Positions 1 through 8,876 of a stretch of DNA of 64,000 nucleotides are shown here, in pieces. The stretch is from Streptosporangium roseum DSM 43021 (GTDB lineage Bacteria > Actinomycetota > Actinomycetes > Streptosporangiales > Streptosporangiaceae). Below the pieces are notes generated by a model that saw only the letters and a list, made by a program, of their open reading frames with translations, had not been told where the DNA came from and searched no databases. The position numbers and the translations under genes were made by a program. Location of the stretch: positions 7,254,001-7,318,000 of the forward strand of contig NC_013595.1 of the NCBI RefSeq assembly GCF_000024865.1. Reading direction: 5' to 3'. Position 1 is the stretch's first letter, and every line of letters starts with the position of its first letter.

Positions 1-1877
1 GGCGGGGTGTTGGTCACCGGGGGCGCGGGGGCGCCGCTGTCCCAGACGACCAGCGCCGAACCGGCGTACGGCCTGCGGGGCATGGACCTGAGCCCCCAGT
101 ACGGCACCAGGTCGGGGCCGCGCCCTGCGGCGAGGCCCGGCTGGCGGATCCGGGCCCCGACCGTGCGGGCCTCCACCTCGGCCGTCACCGTGGAGACCTG
201 GTGGTCGCCGAAGGCGACGTGCAGCAGCACGCGGTGGCGGGGCGAGCCGGCCAGCGGATCGTCGGTCAGGTGCTGGGCGTAGCCGTCCGTCTCCGCGCGG
301 TCCCAGAGCATCTGCATCAGTGCGAAGCAGATCTGCTGGGTCATCCTGTCGGGGTAGGCGCCGTCCATCAGCCGCTGGAACGGCTGGAAGTCCACGCTGC
401 GGTTGAGCAGCGTGCTGTAGTTCATCCCCGGCACCCCGAGCACGGCGTTGCGCACGTCGGGCGAGACGGCGACCAGCGCGCCGCCCGTGATGGCGCCCTG
501 GCTGTTGCCGTCGTAGGCGAGATCGGCCCGCAGGTCGATCAGCGACCTGCCCCGCCCGTCCTGGAAGGCCGCGTGGCCGGCGAAACCGTCCCGGGTGATC
601 ATCGCCCGGCCGAGGAGGACGAAGTTCAGCAGGCTCTGCTGGAGCCGGTCGGTGACCGTGCCGAACCGGGAGAGGTCTCCGAACACGCTCGCCACGTGCT
701 GGACGTCCTCGTCGGACATGCCGATCCACTTGGTGGCGCAGAACACGAAGCCGTGCTCCCCGGCCATCGCCCGCACGTTGCGGGCACGCACCTCGGTCGC
801 CTTGCCGAGCAGGCCGTGGCCGTACAGGGAGGGGTGCGCGGGCCGCCTGAACGCCGAGCGCGGGATCTCGCACTGGTACTGCGCCTTCGCCGTGTCGCCG
901 AGCGGGCGCGGCAGCCCGTCGGGCCCCCGGTTGAGGTTCGAGCCCGGCGGGCCGCCGGGCTTGTCGAGGTAGTTCGGGACCAGGATCTCGCCGGCGACCT
1001 CGCGGGCGATGTCGGGGTCCTGCTCGGGGGCGAGGTCGGTGACGGAGGTGACGGTGAACTTCGGCGAGCGGCCCCTGAGCGCGCGCAGTGCCCGGTCGCG
1101 CATGGTCAGGACGGGGCCGGCGATGCCCTGCTCGCTGGCCACGGTGAAGTCCCAGGCCAGTTGGAGTCCCCTGGCATCCACCCCGGCCCTGGAGAGGTCT
1201 CCGAGCGTCCGGTGGAGCGCGTGCTGCCGTCCGGCGAGCGGGTCTCCGGCGGGGAGATCGTCGGCCAGGAGCCTGGTGAAGGTCTCCGGGGCCGGCAGGT
1301 CCTCGCCCGCGGCGTTCTTCAGCCCGCGCAGGGCCACGGCGTAGCGGTGGCCCTCCTGGAAGTTCTTCGCCGGCCGGATGATGAGCGCCTGCCGGGCGGG
1401 GTCGGCGGCGCCCGCGTCGAGTTCCGCCCAGTACGGCCAGCGCTCCCCGGTCCTGGTGTCGACGATCACGATGGGGGCGTCGCGGCGCAGGGACCAGCCG
1501 ATGTCGGTGACGGGCGCGGCGCCGGTCCTGGCCAGGTCCAGGCCGGGCACGTGGGCCAGGAGCATGGAACCGGGAGAGAAGCCGTCGGCCGCGTTCCACT
1601 GGGCCGGGTCGATCGGGGCGCCCGCCGCGTTGCGGGGCATGGCCTCCGCGGAGAGGTTCACCCGCAGTCCGGTGCGGGTGCGCGCATCCGTGGTGAACCA
1701 GTCGTTGGGGAACGGCAGCAGGCACTCCGCGCCGGCGATCGGGTCGCAGCCGCCCGGGGGCGACGGGGCCGGGGCCGCGTGACCGGCGGCGGGATCGGGG
1801 CCGGCCCAGACGGGTGCGGCCGTCGTCGACGTCGCGGCCAGTAGTACGAGAGCCGCCACCACCGTGCGCAGGCGCAT
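1..1877 (-). CDS. Secreted alpha/beta-hydrolase-like protein (3' end outside window)
   Basis: The reading frame stays open from an ATG at 1877 to the left edge, giving at least 625 residues, so the stop lies outside the window. A GGAGG-like site lies just upstream of the ATG. The first ~26 residues form a signal peptide (arginine-containing n-region, hydrophobic core, Ala-rich end near PVWA). A segment resembling GAECLLPFPNDWFTT follows; it often starts large exported actinomycete hydrolases. Further in, the motif GNSQG fits the G-x-S-x-G nucleophile elbow, preceded by a hydrophobic strand. I infer an exported esterase, lipase or depolymerase with unknown substrate. It is divergent from the GntR/ABC operon and has no obvious functional link to it. 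An ordinary lipase label would be over-precise. Confidence 0.7.
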   Translation of the reverse strand, partial: MRLRTVVAALVLLAATSTTAAPVWAGPDPAAGHAAPAPSPPGGCDPIAGAECLLPFPNDWFTTDARTRTGLRVNLSAEAMPRNAAGAPIDPAQWNAADGFSPGSMLLAHVPGLDLARTGAAPVTDIGWSLRRDAPIVIVDTRTGERWPYWAELDAGAADPARQALIIRPAKNFQEGHRYAVALRGLKNAAGEDLPAPETFTRLLADDLPAGDPLAGRQHALHRTLGDLSRAGVDARGLQLAWDFTVASEQGIAGPVLTMRDRALRALRGRSPKFTVTSVTDLAPEQDPDIAREVAGEILVPNYLDKPGGPPGSNLNRGPDGLPRPLGDTAKAQYQCEIPRSAFRRPAHPSLYGHGLLGKATEVRARNVRAMAGEHGFVFCATKWIGMSDEDVQHVASVFGDLSRFGTVTDRLQQSLLNFVLLGRAMITRDGFAGHAAFQDGRGRSLIDLRADLAYDGNSQGAITGGALVAVSPDVRNAVLGVPGMNYSTLLNRSVDFQPFQRLMDGAYPDRMTQQICFALMQMLWDRAETDGYAQHLTDDPLAGSPRHRVLLHVAFGDHQVSTVTAEVEARTVGARIRQPGLAAGRGPDLVPYWGLRSMPRRPYAGSALVVWDSGAPAPPVTNTP

Positions 1878-2070
1878 GCGCCTCCCTCCTCGAACCACGT
1901 CTTGATCTAGCCGCAGCAGATCCCAGGAAGGCGTGCCCGTCAATGGAGGAGCGGCGAACAGGGTCTAAAACGTCACATTTCCCAGGCGTCCGACGTCGTT
2001 GAGGACCTCCGCCCCCGCCGCACGGAGACCGGGGCGGCGGCGATCGGGGCCGGCACCGTACCGGCAAGGC

Positions 2071-2100
2071 TTGACGTGCGGCGGCGCCGGCCTTCATTAT
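2071..2100 (+). promoter_or_regulatory. Sigma-70-type promoter of the GntR/ABC operon
   Basis: TTGACG at 2071-2076 and CATTAT at 2095-2100 are separated by 18 bases. They stand out as an AT-rich patch in GC-rich surroundings and lie 33 bases before the chosen GTG start. Confidence 0.5.
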
Positions 2101-2108
2101 TTCCCTAC

Positions 2109-2120
2109 TTCATTAGTGAA
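2109..2120. promoter_or_regulatory. Candidate operator of the YtrA-type regulator
   Basis: TTCATTAGTGAA is a 12-base inverted repeat (TTCA/TGAA arms, two internal mismatches). It begins 8 bases after the -10 box, so it would cover the transcription start. Genes of this type usually regulate themselves, so this is the natural binding site for the GntR protein encoded directly downstream. This is inferred from position and symmetry only. Confidence 0.4.
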
Positions 2121-2132
2121 AGGGTGTTGGCG

Positions 2133-2525
2133 GTGATCGAATTCCACCTCGACCGGGGGTCGGGGGTGGCGACGTACCTCCAGCTCGTGCACCAGGTCCG
2201 GCACGCGCTCCGGCTCGGCGCGCTGCGGCCCGGCGACCGGCTGCCGACGGCCAAGGAGGTCGTGGCCCAGCTCACGATCAATCCGAACACGGTGCTGAAG
2301 GCCTACCGGGAGCTGGAGCGGGAGGGGCTGGTCGTCGGGCGCCCCGGACTGGGCACGTTCGTGGAGCGGTCGCTGGGCGAGACGTCCATGAGCGACCGCG
2401 TGCGGCTACGCGCCGAGCTGGTCCAGTGGGTGCGCAACGGCCGCCGGGCCGGCCTGGACCAGGAGGACCTGCAGGCGCTGGTCGCCACGGTCCTGGGCGA
2501 GACGTTCCGGGAGGAGATCGCGTGA
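2133..2525 (+). CDS. GntR family regulator, YtrA subfamily
   Basis: A protein of 130 residues that is probably a DNA-binding repressor controlling the ABC transporter behind it. The N-terminal winged helix-turn-helix spans residues ~8-75. It has the conserved GntR run LRPGDRLPTAKEV and the recognition helix with NPNTVLKAY. The C-terminal part is short (~50 residues) and has no effector domain, as in the YtrA subfamily. GTG 2133 was chosen because AAAGGG lies eight bases upstream and the family protein begins about here; GTG 2124 is an alternative. The stop overlaps GTG 2522 of a 28-codon frame leading into the ATPase gene. YtrA-type operons commonly respond to cell-wall-active compounds; that role here is inference. 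Confidence 0.9.
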   Translation: MIEFHLDRGSGVATYLQLVHQVRHALRLGALRPGDRLPTAKEVVAQLTINPNTVLKAYRELEREGLVVGRPGLGTFVERSLGETSMSDRVRLRAELVQWVRNGRRAGLDQEDLQALVATVLGETFREEIA

Positions 2526-2608
2526 CCACGACGCCCGCCGCCCTCCCCCGGGCGGAGCGCACGGCAGCGCCGGCCCCGGGCCGCCCCTTCCCCGGGGAGA
2601 CCGCGTGA
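2522..2608 (+). CDS. Possible 28-residue linker ORF between regulator and ATPase
   Basis: GTG 2522 overlaps the regulator stop, and the TGA at 2606-2608 overlaps the ATPase start GTG 2605, so the frame is tied to both neighbours by 4-base GTGA overlaps. The product is Pro/Ala/Arg-rich with no recognisable domain. It may only be a coincidental open frame, or a coupling peptide that carries ribosomes into the ATPase gene. Confidence 0.2.
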   Translation: MTTTPAALPRAERTAAPAPGRPFPGETA

Positions 2609-3489
2609 CGCCGGCGTTGGAGGCCACCGGCCTGGGCATGCGCTACCGGCGGACCTGGGCGCTGCGCGACTGTTCGGCGGCGGTGCCGTCCGGGCGGGTC
2701 GCCGCGCTGGTGGGACCGAACGGCGCGGGCAAGACCACCCTGCTCCACCTGGCCGTGGGCATGCTCACCCCGACCGCCGGCGAGGTGCGGATCTTCGGCC
2801 GGCCGGTCCGCGAGAGCATGGAGCGGATCGCGTTCCTGGCGCAGAGCAAGCCCCTCTACGCCGGATTCCGGGTGGAGGAGATGCTGAGGTTCGGGCGCGA
2901 GCTCAACCCGCGCTGGGACGGCGCCGCGGCCCGGCGGCGGCTGGCGGATCTGGGCATCCCGCTGGAGCGGAGGGTCGGCGGGCTCTCCGGCGGCCAGCGG
3001 ACGCAGGTGGCGCTGACCGTCGCGCTGGCCAAGCGTCCCGACCTGCTGGTGCTGGACGAGCCGCTGGCCGACCTCGATCCGCTGGCCCGCGACGACGTGA
3101 TGCGCGGCCTGATGGAGGCGGTGGCGGAGACGGGGCTGACCGTGCTGCTCTCCTCGCACGTCGTCTCCGAACTGGAGGGGGTCTGCGACTGGCTGGTCGT
3201 GGTCAACGGGGGCCGGGTCCAGGTCAGCGGCGACATCGACGAGCTGGTCGCCGGGCACCGCCTGCTGACCGGACCCGCCGGGACCGCCGACGCGCTCGCC
3301 GCCCGGCTGCCGGTCATCTCACGGGGCGGGGCCGGGCGGCAGGCCACCCTGCTCGTCCGGGACGCCACGCCGCCGCTCGACCCGCGCTGGACCGCCCGCC
3401 CGGTGAACCTGGAGGAGACGGTCCTCGCCTACCTCCGTGCCCCCGACCAGGCGACGCTCCCCCGGCCGTCCCTGGCCTCCGCCCGCTGA
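2605..3489 (+). CDS. ABC transporter ATP-binding protein
   Basis: A 294-residue ATPase subunit working with the permease at 3723. Walker A is GPNGAGKTT near residue 37, the signature is LSGGQ near residue 128, Walker B is LLVLDEP near residue 150, and the switch histidine is in SSHV near residue 184. The C-terminal ~90 residues lie beyond the nucleotide-binding fold, as in multidrug/YtrB-type ATPases. GTG 2605 has GGGGAG six to ten bases upstream. The setting (YtrA regulator, ATPase, ABC-2 permease) points to export or drug/cell-wall stress defence rather than nutrient uptake. Substrate is not deducible. Confidence 0.92.
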   Translation: MTPALEATGLGMRYRRTWALRDCSAAVPSGRVAALVGPNGAGKTTLLHLAVGMLTPTAGEVRIFGRPVRESMERIAFLAQSKPLYAGFRVEEMLRFGRELNPRWDGAAARRRLADLGIPLERRVGGLSGGQRTQVALTVALAKRPDLLVLDEPLADLDPLARDDVMRGLMEAVAETGLTVLLSSHVVSELEGVCDWLVVVNGGRVQVSGDIDELVAGHRLLTGPAGTADALAARLPVISRGGAGRQATLLVRDATPPLDPRWTARPVNLEETVLAYLRAPDQATLPRPSLASAR

Positions 3490-3496
3490 CCCGTCC

Positions 3497-3682
3497 GGCC
3501 GGCCGCACGGAACCACCCGGCTCGCACGGCCGGCCGTACGGAACCACCTGACCCGCACCACCGGCCGCACGGAACAATCCGGCTCACACGGCCGGCCACG
3601 CGGAACCACCTGACCCGTACGGCCGGCCGCACGGGATCACCCGGCTCACACGGCCGGCCATGCGGAATCACGCGGGATCACC
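3497..3682 (+). repeat. 31-bp tandem repeat with 62-bp higher-order period
   Basis: Five full copies start at 3497, 3528, 3559, 3590 and 3621, and a decaying sixth starts at 3652. Each copy opens with GGCCGGCC (CACCGGCC in copy 3), followed by an ACGGAACCACC-like core. Copies 1, 3 and 5 end in CCGGCTCRCAC, while 2 and 4 end in TGACCCGYAC, so the array is built of alternating types. It fills the gap between ATPase and permease genes of one operon. Because 31 is not a multiple of three, all frames carry similar Arg/Pro-rich pseudo-peptides; I do not regard them as genes. Confidence 0.9.
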
Positions 3683-3722
3683 CGGAACGACCGGGACACA
3701 CCACTCTGAAAGGACTTCCCCC

Positions 3723-4691
3723 TTGCTCTGGCTGACCTGGCGGCAGCACCGCACGCAGATCCTGGTCACCGGCGGCCTGCTGCTCGCCCTGGGCCTGTTG
3801 CTGCTCGTCTCCGGCCTGCGGGCGACCGCCTACATCTCCGAACACGCCCCCTCCGGCTGCCCGGGCCCGGCCGCCGCCTGCTCGGGCGTGAACTCGACGA
3901 TCTACCACGACTACTACCACCCGGTCTTCATGGTCTTCGGCCTGCTCCCCCTCGCCGGGTCCGCGCTGGTGGGCACGTTCTGGGGCGCGCCCCTGCTGGC
4001 GGCCGAGTTCGAGCGCGGGACCAACGCACTGGCCTGGACCCAGTCGGTCTCCCCCGGGCGCTGGCTCGTGGCCAAGCTCGGCCTCCTCGGCGGCATGATC
4101 GTGGTCGCCGCCCTGGTCCTGTCCGCGATGATCAGCGCGTGGCTGCCGGTGTTCCGCGGCGCGATCGGCGACAAGACGCTGGAGGCCGGCACGTTCACGA
4201 TCACCGGGGTCGTCCCGGCCGCCTGGTGGCTGTTCGCGTTCGTGCTGGGCGCCGCCGCCGGAACGCTCTTCCGGCGCACTCTCGCGGCGATGGCGGTGAC
4301 CGTCGCGTTGATCGCTCTGGCCATCCCCGCCGTCTTCTTCTCACGCGACTCCTACGCCGAGCCGGTACGGACCGTCACCACCGACTGGACGGCCCTGTAC
4401 GACCGCGGTGGAAGCCTGGTCCGCGACGCGTGGGTCACCCCCTCCGGCCAGGAGGTCGTCACCCTGCCCGACGGGGCCTGCCCCCCGCCGCCCGGCGTGG
4501 ACGCCCGCTCCGAACGCGCCCAGCTGCTGAAGGACGAATGCCTCATCGACGAGGGTTACCGTAAAGCCGTCTACCACCATCCCCCCGAGCGCTTCTGGCG
4601 CTTCCAGTGGACCGAGACCGGCATCCTGCTCACCGGTGCCCTCGCCCTCGGCGGTCTCGCCGTCACCCGCACCCTCCGCCGCCGCAACTGA
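3723..4691 (+). CDS. ABC transporter permease (ABC-2 type)
   Basis: Integral membrane partner of the ATPase upstream. TTG 3723 is chosen: GAAAGGA lies at 3708-3714 with a spacing of 8, whereas the upstream ATG at 3660 lies inside the 31-bp repeat and has no ribosome site. The 322-residue product begins LLWLTWRQHR and has about six hydrophobic segments. The first is followed by a large extracytoplasmic loop containing Cys-Pro and Tyr/His residues (around residues 40-65). Later come ALVGTFWGAPLLAAEFERG, typical of ABC-2 permeases, and a second long loop (~200-285). It is probably an exporter subunit. Confidence 0.85.
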   Translation: MLWLTWRQHRTQILVTGGLLLALGLLLLVSGLRATAYISEHAPSGCPGPAAACSGVNSTIYHDYYHPVFMVFGLLPLAGSALVGTFWGAPLLAAEFERGTNALAWTQSVSPGRWLVAKLGLLGGMIVVAALVLSAMISAWLPVFRGAIGDKTLEAGTFTITGVVPAAWWLFAFVLGAAAGTLFRRTLAAMAVTVALIALAIPAVFFSRDSYAEPVRTVTTDWTALYDRGGSLVRDAWVTPSGQEVVTLPDGACPPPPGVDARSERAQLLKDECLIDEGYRKAVYHHPPERFWRFQWTETGILLTGALALGGLAVTRTLRRRN

Positions 4692-4796
4692 GCCCGCCCG
4701 GGTCCGTGTCATCTGAGCGGCAGCGCGCTATCTGAGTGACAGGGCGCACACACGGGTACATCGAACGTGCCGCCCCCTACGGGGGGAGTGGAAGTG

Positions 4797-4842
4797 AGCC
4801 TGGGTGGACCGCCGGACGACGGAAGCCCAGGCTTCGCGTTTT
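4797..4842 (+). terminator. Intrinsic terminator after the ABC operon
   Basis: AGCCTGGG (4797-4804) pairs with CCCAGGCT (4826-4833), followed shortly by a run containing TTTT (4839-4842). It lies between convergent genes (permease and hydantoinase B), so it may serve the plus-strand operon. No other feature is visible in 4692-4913. Confidence 0.5.
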
Positions 4843-4913
4843 CCAGGTTAGTCAACAGGAAGCCTTTCGATGGAAAGGCCGCTACCCGGCCCCGCCCAGG
4901 TGTGATCTGTTCA

Positions 4914-6788
4914 TTACATAAAGTCCACCTCGGCGTACGGCAGGCCACCCGACAGTGACGGGAAACCGGGGCCCCGGTCGAAGAAGGGCGCGCGGGCCGG
5001 GAGGAGCGCCCGCAGCTCCGCGCGGCGCAGCGCGGTGGCCTCGGCGTCGACCCGGAGATCGTCGCGGGAGCCGTGCAGGACGACGCCGTAGTCGTCGCGG
5101 GCCCCCTCGGCCGAGACCTTGCCGTCCCGGACGTCAGCGGCCACCAGCGCGGGGTCGCGCTCCAGCGGCGAGCCCCAGCCGCCGCCTCCGGTGGTGCGCA
5201 CCCGGATGACCTCGCCCGCGCGGACCGGTGAGTCGTCCACCAGGCCCTCCATCTCCCGGCCCTCGATCTCCACGACGAAGGGCCGCCCGGCCCGGCCGCC
5301 GTTCACACCCCAGCAGGACAGGATCGAACGGTCGGCGATCGACATGAACGAGGCGTCGCGCAGCATCCGCAGATGCTTGTCGTATCCGAGACCGCCGCGG
5401 TAGAGGCCGGGACCGCCGGAGTCCTGGGCCAGGCCGAGCCGCTCGACCCTGAACGGCCAGCGGGACTCGGCGAACTCGACCGGGATGTTGCGCGAGTCGG
5501 GGACGACGTGGATGGTGTCCTCGCCGTCGGCGTACCACCGGCCGCCGGAGCCCCCGCCCAGGACCTCCCGCATCAGGTACGGCGTGCCGCCGGCGTCGTC
5601 GCCGTAGACGCCGGTGTAGCGGATGGTCTCCTGGTCGGCGGGCATCCTGCCGCCGGTCGCCTTGGCCAGCACCCCCGCCAGGACGCCCAGCAGCCGCAGG
5701 ATCACGAACGTCCGGGCGTTCGTGGGTGCCGGGAAGATCGGCGTGAGCAGCGTCCCCTTCTCCGGGAACCTCATCTCGATCAGCGGGACGACGCCCTCGT
5801 TGACGTCGAGCTCGGCCATCCGCTCCGGCGTCTCGGCCAGGTTGCGCAGGATCGGCGCGAGCCACTTCTTCAGGAACACCCCGTCCGCGTAGTCACCCGC
5901 GTGGTTGATCGGCCCCTTGGCCTGCGGGGACGTGCCGGTGAAGTCGATGACCAGCGGCACCTCCGCCGAATGGTCCACGGTGAGGGTCATCCGCTGGGTG
6001 TGCAGGCGGGGCTCGTCCACGCCGTCGTGCTCGGCGTAGTCCTCCCACACGTGCGTGCCCTCGGGGATCCTGGCCAGCAGTTCCCTGCGGAACGTCTCGG
6101 TGGTCTTGGAGATGATCGCGTCGAAGCAGTCCTCGACCGCCTCGCGCCCGTAGCGGTCGAACAGCTCCCCCAGCCGCCGCGCGCCCATCAGGCAGGCCGA
6201 GCACTCGGCGTCCAGGTCCCCGGCGAGCGAGTCGGGCATCCGCGAGTTCCGCGTCATGATCGTGAGCGCCGCCCTGTTGGGCACGCCCCGGTCCCAGAGC
6301 TTGATCGGCGGGACCATCAGCCCCTCCTCGAACACGCTCCGCGCGTGGGAGGGCATCGACCCGGGCACCGCTCCGCCGATGTCGTCGTGGTGCCCGAACG
6401 CCTGCACGAAGGCGACCACGGCGCCGTCGTGGAAGACCGGGACCGTCACGCACAGGTCGGGCAGGTGCCCGATGCCGCCCTCGGACAGGTAGACGTCGTT
6501 GTGGAAGAACACGTCGCCGGGGTTCATCCCGGCTACGGGGAAGTCCCTGACGACGGGCTGGACCAGCGCCGAGTAGGACCTGCCGGTCAGCTTGCGCAGC
6601 CGTACGTCGTGGATGCCCGCCCGGAAGTCGTGCGCGTCGCGGATCATCGGCGAGCGGGCCGTGCGCGCGATGGCGGTCTCGACCTCCTTCTCCACCGACG
6701 CGAGCGTGCCCTCCACGATCTCCACCAGCACCGGGTCCGCGCCGTTCACCGATCGCTCACCGCTCCTCGTCCGCGCCCGCTCAGCCAC
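4914..6788 (-). CDS. Hydantoinase B / oxoprolinase family subunit
   Basis: A 624-residue protein of the HyuB/oxoprolinase-B family, which pairs with HyuA in ATP-dependent opening of cyclic amides (hydantoins, 5-oxoproline) or in carboxylation of ketones. Family features seen are GDVFFHNDVYLSEGGIGH near residue 92, the glycine-rich AFGHHDDIGG, and the late GGGGWGSPL segment. The GTG start at 6788 has GGAGG seven bases upstream and overlaps the HyuA gene by 8 bases, which implies translational coupling. In this catabolic neighbourhood a lactam or imide ring is a plausible substrate. N-methylhydantoinase, acetophenone-carboxylase-like or oxoprolinase activities cannot be told apart from sequence. 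Confidence 0.9.
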   Translation of the reverse strand: MAERARTRSGERSVNGADPVLVEIVEGTLASVEKEVETAIARTARSPMIRDAHDFRAGIHDVRLRKLTGRSYSALVQPVVRDFPVAGMNPGDVFFHNDVYLSEGGIGHLPDLCVTVPVFHDGAVVAFVQAFGHHDDIGGAVPGSMPSHARSVFEEGLMVPPIKLWDRGVPNRAALTIMTRNSRMPDSLAGDLDAECSACLMGARRLGELFDRYGREAVEDCFDAIISKTTETFRRELLARIPEGTHVWEDYAEHDGVDEPRLHTQRMTLTVDHSAEVPLVIDFTGTSPQAKGPINHAGDYADGVFLKKWLAPILRNLAETPERMAELDVNEGVVPLIEMRFPEKGTLLTPIFPAPTNARTFVILRLLGVLAGVLAKATGGRMPADQETIRYTGVYGDDAGGTPYLMREVLGGGSGGRWYADGEDTIHVVPDSRNIPVEFAESRWPFRVERLGLAQDSGGPGLYRGGLGYDKHLRMLRDASFMSIADRSILSCWGVNGGRAGRPFVVEIEGREMEGLVDDSPVRAGEVIRVRTTGGGGWGSPLERDPALVAADVRDGKVSAEGARDDYGVVLHGSRDDLRVDAEATALRRAELRALLPARAPFFDRGPGFPSLSGGLPYAEVDFM

Positions 6789-8805
6789 GGCGCACCTCCA
6801 GGTTTCCGAACTCGTCCACGGTGGCCGTGAAGCCTGGGTGGAGCGGCAGCGTGGAGCCGTACTCCTCGATGACGGCCGGGCCGGGGACCACCGATCCGGC
6901 GGTCAGGCCGGCGCGGCGGTGGATCGGCACCGGCCCCCACTCGTCGTAGAAGACCTCCCGGGCCGCCACCGGCCCGGCTCCGGCCGTGCCGTACGGCCTG
7001 CGCCCGATGGCCGGGCGGGTGATGGGGCCGATGCCGGAGACGCGGAGGTTGACCCATTCGACGCCGTGCCGGGGGTCGTCGCGGTAGCCGTACCCGTAGA
7101 GCTTCTGGTGCGCCTCGTGGAAGCGGTCGAGCACCTCGGCGCGCCAGGCCTCGTCCAGCGGCCCGGCCGGTGCGGGCACCCGCACCTCGTAGGCCTGGCC
7201 GTAGTAGCGCAGGTCGGCGCTGCGCGCGTAGACGTGCCGGTCGGCGGGGAAGCCCTCGCGTCCGAGGGCCTCGGCCGCCTGGTCCTCCAGGTCGCCGAAG
7301 ATCTCCGCGGCGGCGTCGAGGGAGAGCTCGCGGGTGACGAAGGTGCGCACGTAGTCGTTCTTGACGTCCACGGTGAGCAGGCCGAACGCCGAGACGTTCC
7401 CCGGGTCGGGCGGGACGATCACCGACGGCAGGCCGAGGATGTCGATCAGCCGGCAGACCAGCAGCGGTCCCGAGCCGCCGAAGGCGACCATCGGGAAGTC
7501 GCGCACGTCCAGACCGCGTTTCACCGTGATCTGGCGGATCGCGTTGGACTGGTTGAACGCGCTGATCTCCAGGATGCCGGCCGCGGTCCGCTCGGGGCTC
7601 AGCCCGACCTTCCCCGCCAGCGCCTCGATCCCCTGCCGCGCGGCGTCCGCGTCGAGCGGGATCTCCCCGCCGAGCAGGTGCGGGGGGACCCGCCCGAGGA
7701 AGACGTGCGCGTCGGTGACGGTGACCTCGGTGCCGCCGCGGCCGTAGCAGAGCGGGCCGGGGTCCGCCCCGGCCGACTTGGGGCCGACCTTCAGCGTGCC
7801 CTCCGGCGAGATCCACGCGACGGACCCGCCGCCCGCGCCCACGGTCACGATGTCGATCATCGGGATCTTGCACGGGTAGCGGCCGATGCTGCCCTCGGTG
7901 GTCAGCGACGGCTCCCCGTCGACCACCACCGCGACGTCGGTCGAGGTGCCGCCGCCGTCCAGCGTGATGACCGACGGGTGCCCGGCGGTGGAGGCGATCA
8001 GCGCGGCGCCGAGCGCGCCCGCCGCCGGTCCGGAGAGCACGGTCGTGATCGGCTGGTGCACGACCTCCGCGGCGGACAGCACGCCGCCGTTGCTCTTCAT
8101 CACCGAGAACGGCATGCCGAGACGGTCGGCGAGGTTGGCGATGTAGCGGCGCATGGTCGGCTTGACCGCGGCGTCCACGAGGGTCGTCACCGACCGCTCG
8201 TACTCGCGGTATTCGCGCAGCACGTCGCTGGAGATCGAGACGACCGCCTCGGGGTGCTCCCGTTCGATGACCTCGCGCATGCGGAGCTCGTGCCCGGGGT
8301 TGGCGTAGGAGTGCAGGAAGCACACGCCGATCGCGGTGATCCCCCGCTCCCGGAACCACCGGGCCGCCGCCGTGGCCTGGGCCTCGTCGAACGGCCGGAC
8401 CTCGGCCCCGGTGTGGTCGAGGCGTCCGCCGACGGTCCTGACCCGGTGCACGGGGACGATCCGGGGCGGTTTCACCCAGAAGTAGGAGTTGCCGTAGCCG
8501 TCGGGGACGCTCTGCCTGGCGATCTCCAGGATGAACTCGAAGCCCTCGGTGGTGACGAAGCCCAGATCGGCGATGCGGTCCTCGAGGAGCTGGTTGGTGG
8601 CGACGGTGGTGCCGTGCACGACCGCCGACACGGTCTCCACGCCCGCCTTCCGCAGGACCTTCCGCACTCCCTCCATGAACCCGTCAGCGGGGTTGGCGGG
8701 TGTGGAGGGAGTCTTGGTAGTGGTGATCTCACCGGTCTGTTCGTCCACCGCGACCACGTCGGTGAACGTGCCCCCGGTGTCGACACCTATACGGACGCTA
8801 CGCAT
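6781..8805 (-). CDS. Hydantoinase A / oxoprolinase family ATP-dependent subunit
   Basis: A 674-residue partner of the HyuB protein. The N-terminus RIGVDTGGTFTDVV is the family's ATPase-fold phosphate-binding strand. The central STAGHPSVITLDGGGTSTDV carries the second phosphate-binding loop, and GAGGGSVAW follows. The C-terminal third is a hydantoinase A C-terminal domain. It forms a two-gene minus-strand operon with the B subunit, first gene here. The lead-in (8806-8876) is short, and a 47-bp repeat lies farther upstream. Expected reaction: ATP-driven hydrolysis of a cyclic amide in the cytoplasm; substrate unknown. Confidence 0.9.
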   Translation of the reverse strand: MRSVRIGVDTGGTFTDVVAVDEQTGEITTTKTPSTPANPADGFMEGVRKVLRKAGVETVSAVVHGTTVATNQLLEDRIADLGFVTTEGFEFILEIARQSVPDGYGNSYFWVKPPRIVPVHRVRTVGGRLDHTGAEVRPFDEAQATAAARWFRERGITAIGVCFLHSYANPGHELRMREVIEREHPEAVVSISSDVLREYREYERSVTTLVDAAVKPTMRRYIANLADRLGMPFSVMKSNGGVLSAAEVVHQPITTVLSGPAAGALGAALIASTAGHPSVITLDGGGTSTDVAVVVDGEPSLTTEGSIGRYPCKIPMIDIVTVGAGGGSVAWISPEGTLKVGPKSAGADPGPLCYGRGGTEVTVTDAHVFLGRVPPHLLGGEIPLDADAARQGIEALAGKVGLSPERTAAGILEISAFNQSNAIRQITVKRGLDVRDFPMVAFGGSGPLLVCRLIDILGLPSVIVPPDPGNVSAFGLLTVDVKNDYVRTFVTRELSLDAAAEIFGDLEDQAAEALGREGFPADRHVYARSADLRYYGQAYEVRVPAPAGPLDEAWRAEVLDRFHEAHQKLYGYGYRDDPRHGVEWVNLRVSGIGPITRPAIGRRPYGTAGAGPVAAREVFYDEWGPVPIHRRAGLTAGSVVPGPAVIEEYGSTLPLHPGFTATVDEFGNLEVRRG

Positions 8806-8876
8806 GCCCCCGTGTCTACCCAGTCCTGCGGAGTCGGCAAATCGGCGGACCCTGCCGAAGCTGGGCCGCGTCCTTG

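Noticed and set aside
201..1844. Long open frame on the plus strand opposite the secreted hydrolase
   Set aside because: Its translation is low-complexity Arg/Gly/Val sequence, the usual antisense by-product of high third-position GC. The minus frame has a signal peptide and motifs.
3497..3682. CRISPR array
   Set aside because: The 31-bp units are directly tandem without spacers and are mutually degenerate; no cas genes are near.
5373..6830. 485-codon plus-strand frame opposite hydantoinase B
   Set aside because: No domain or ribosome site; the opposite strand encodes a clear family protein over the same bases.
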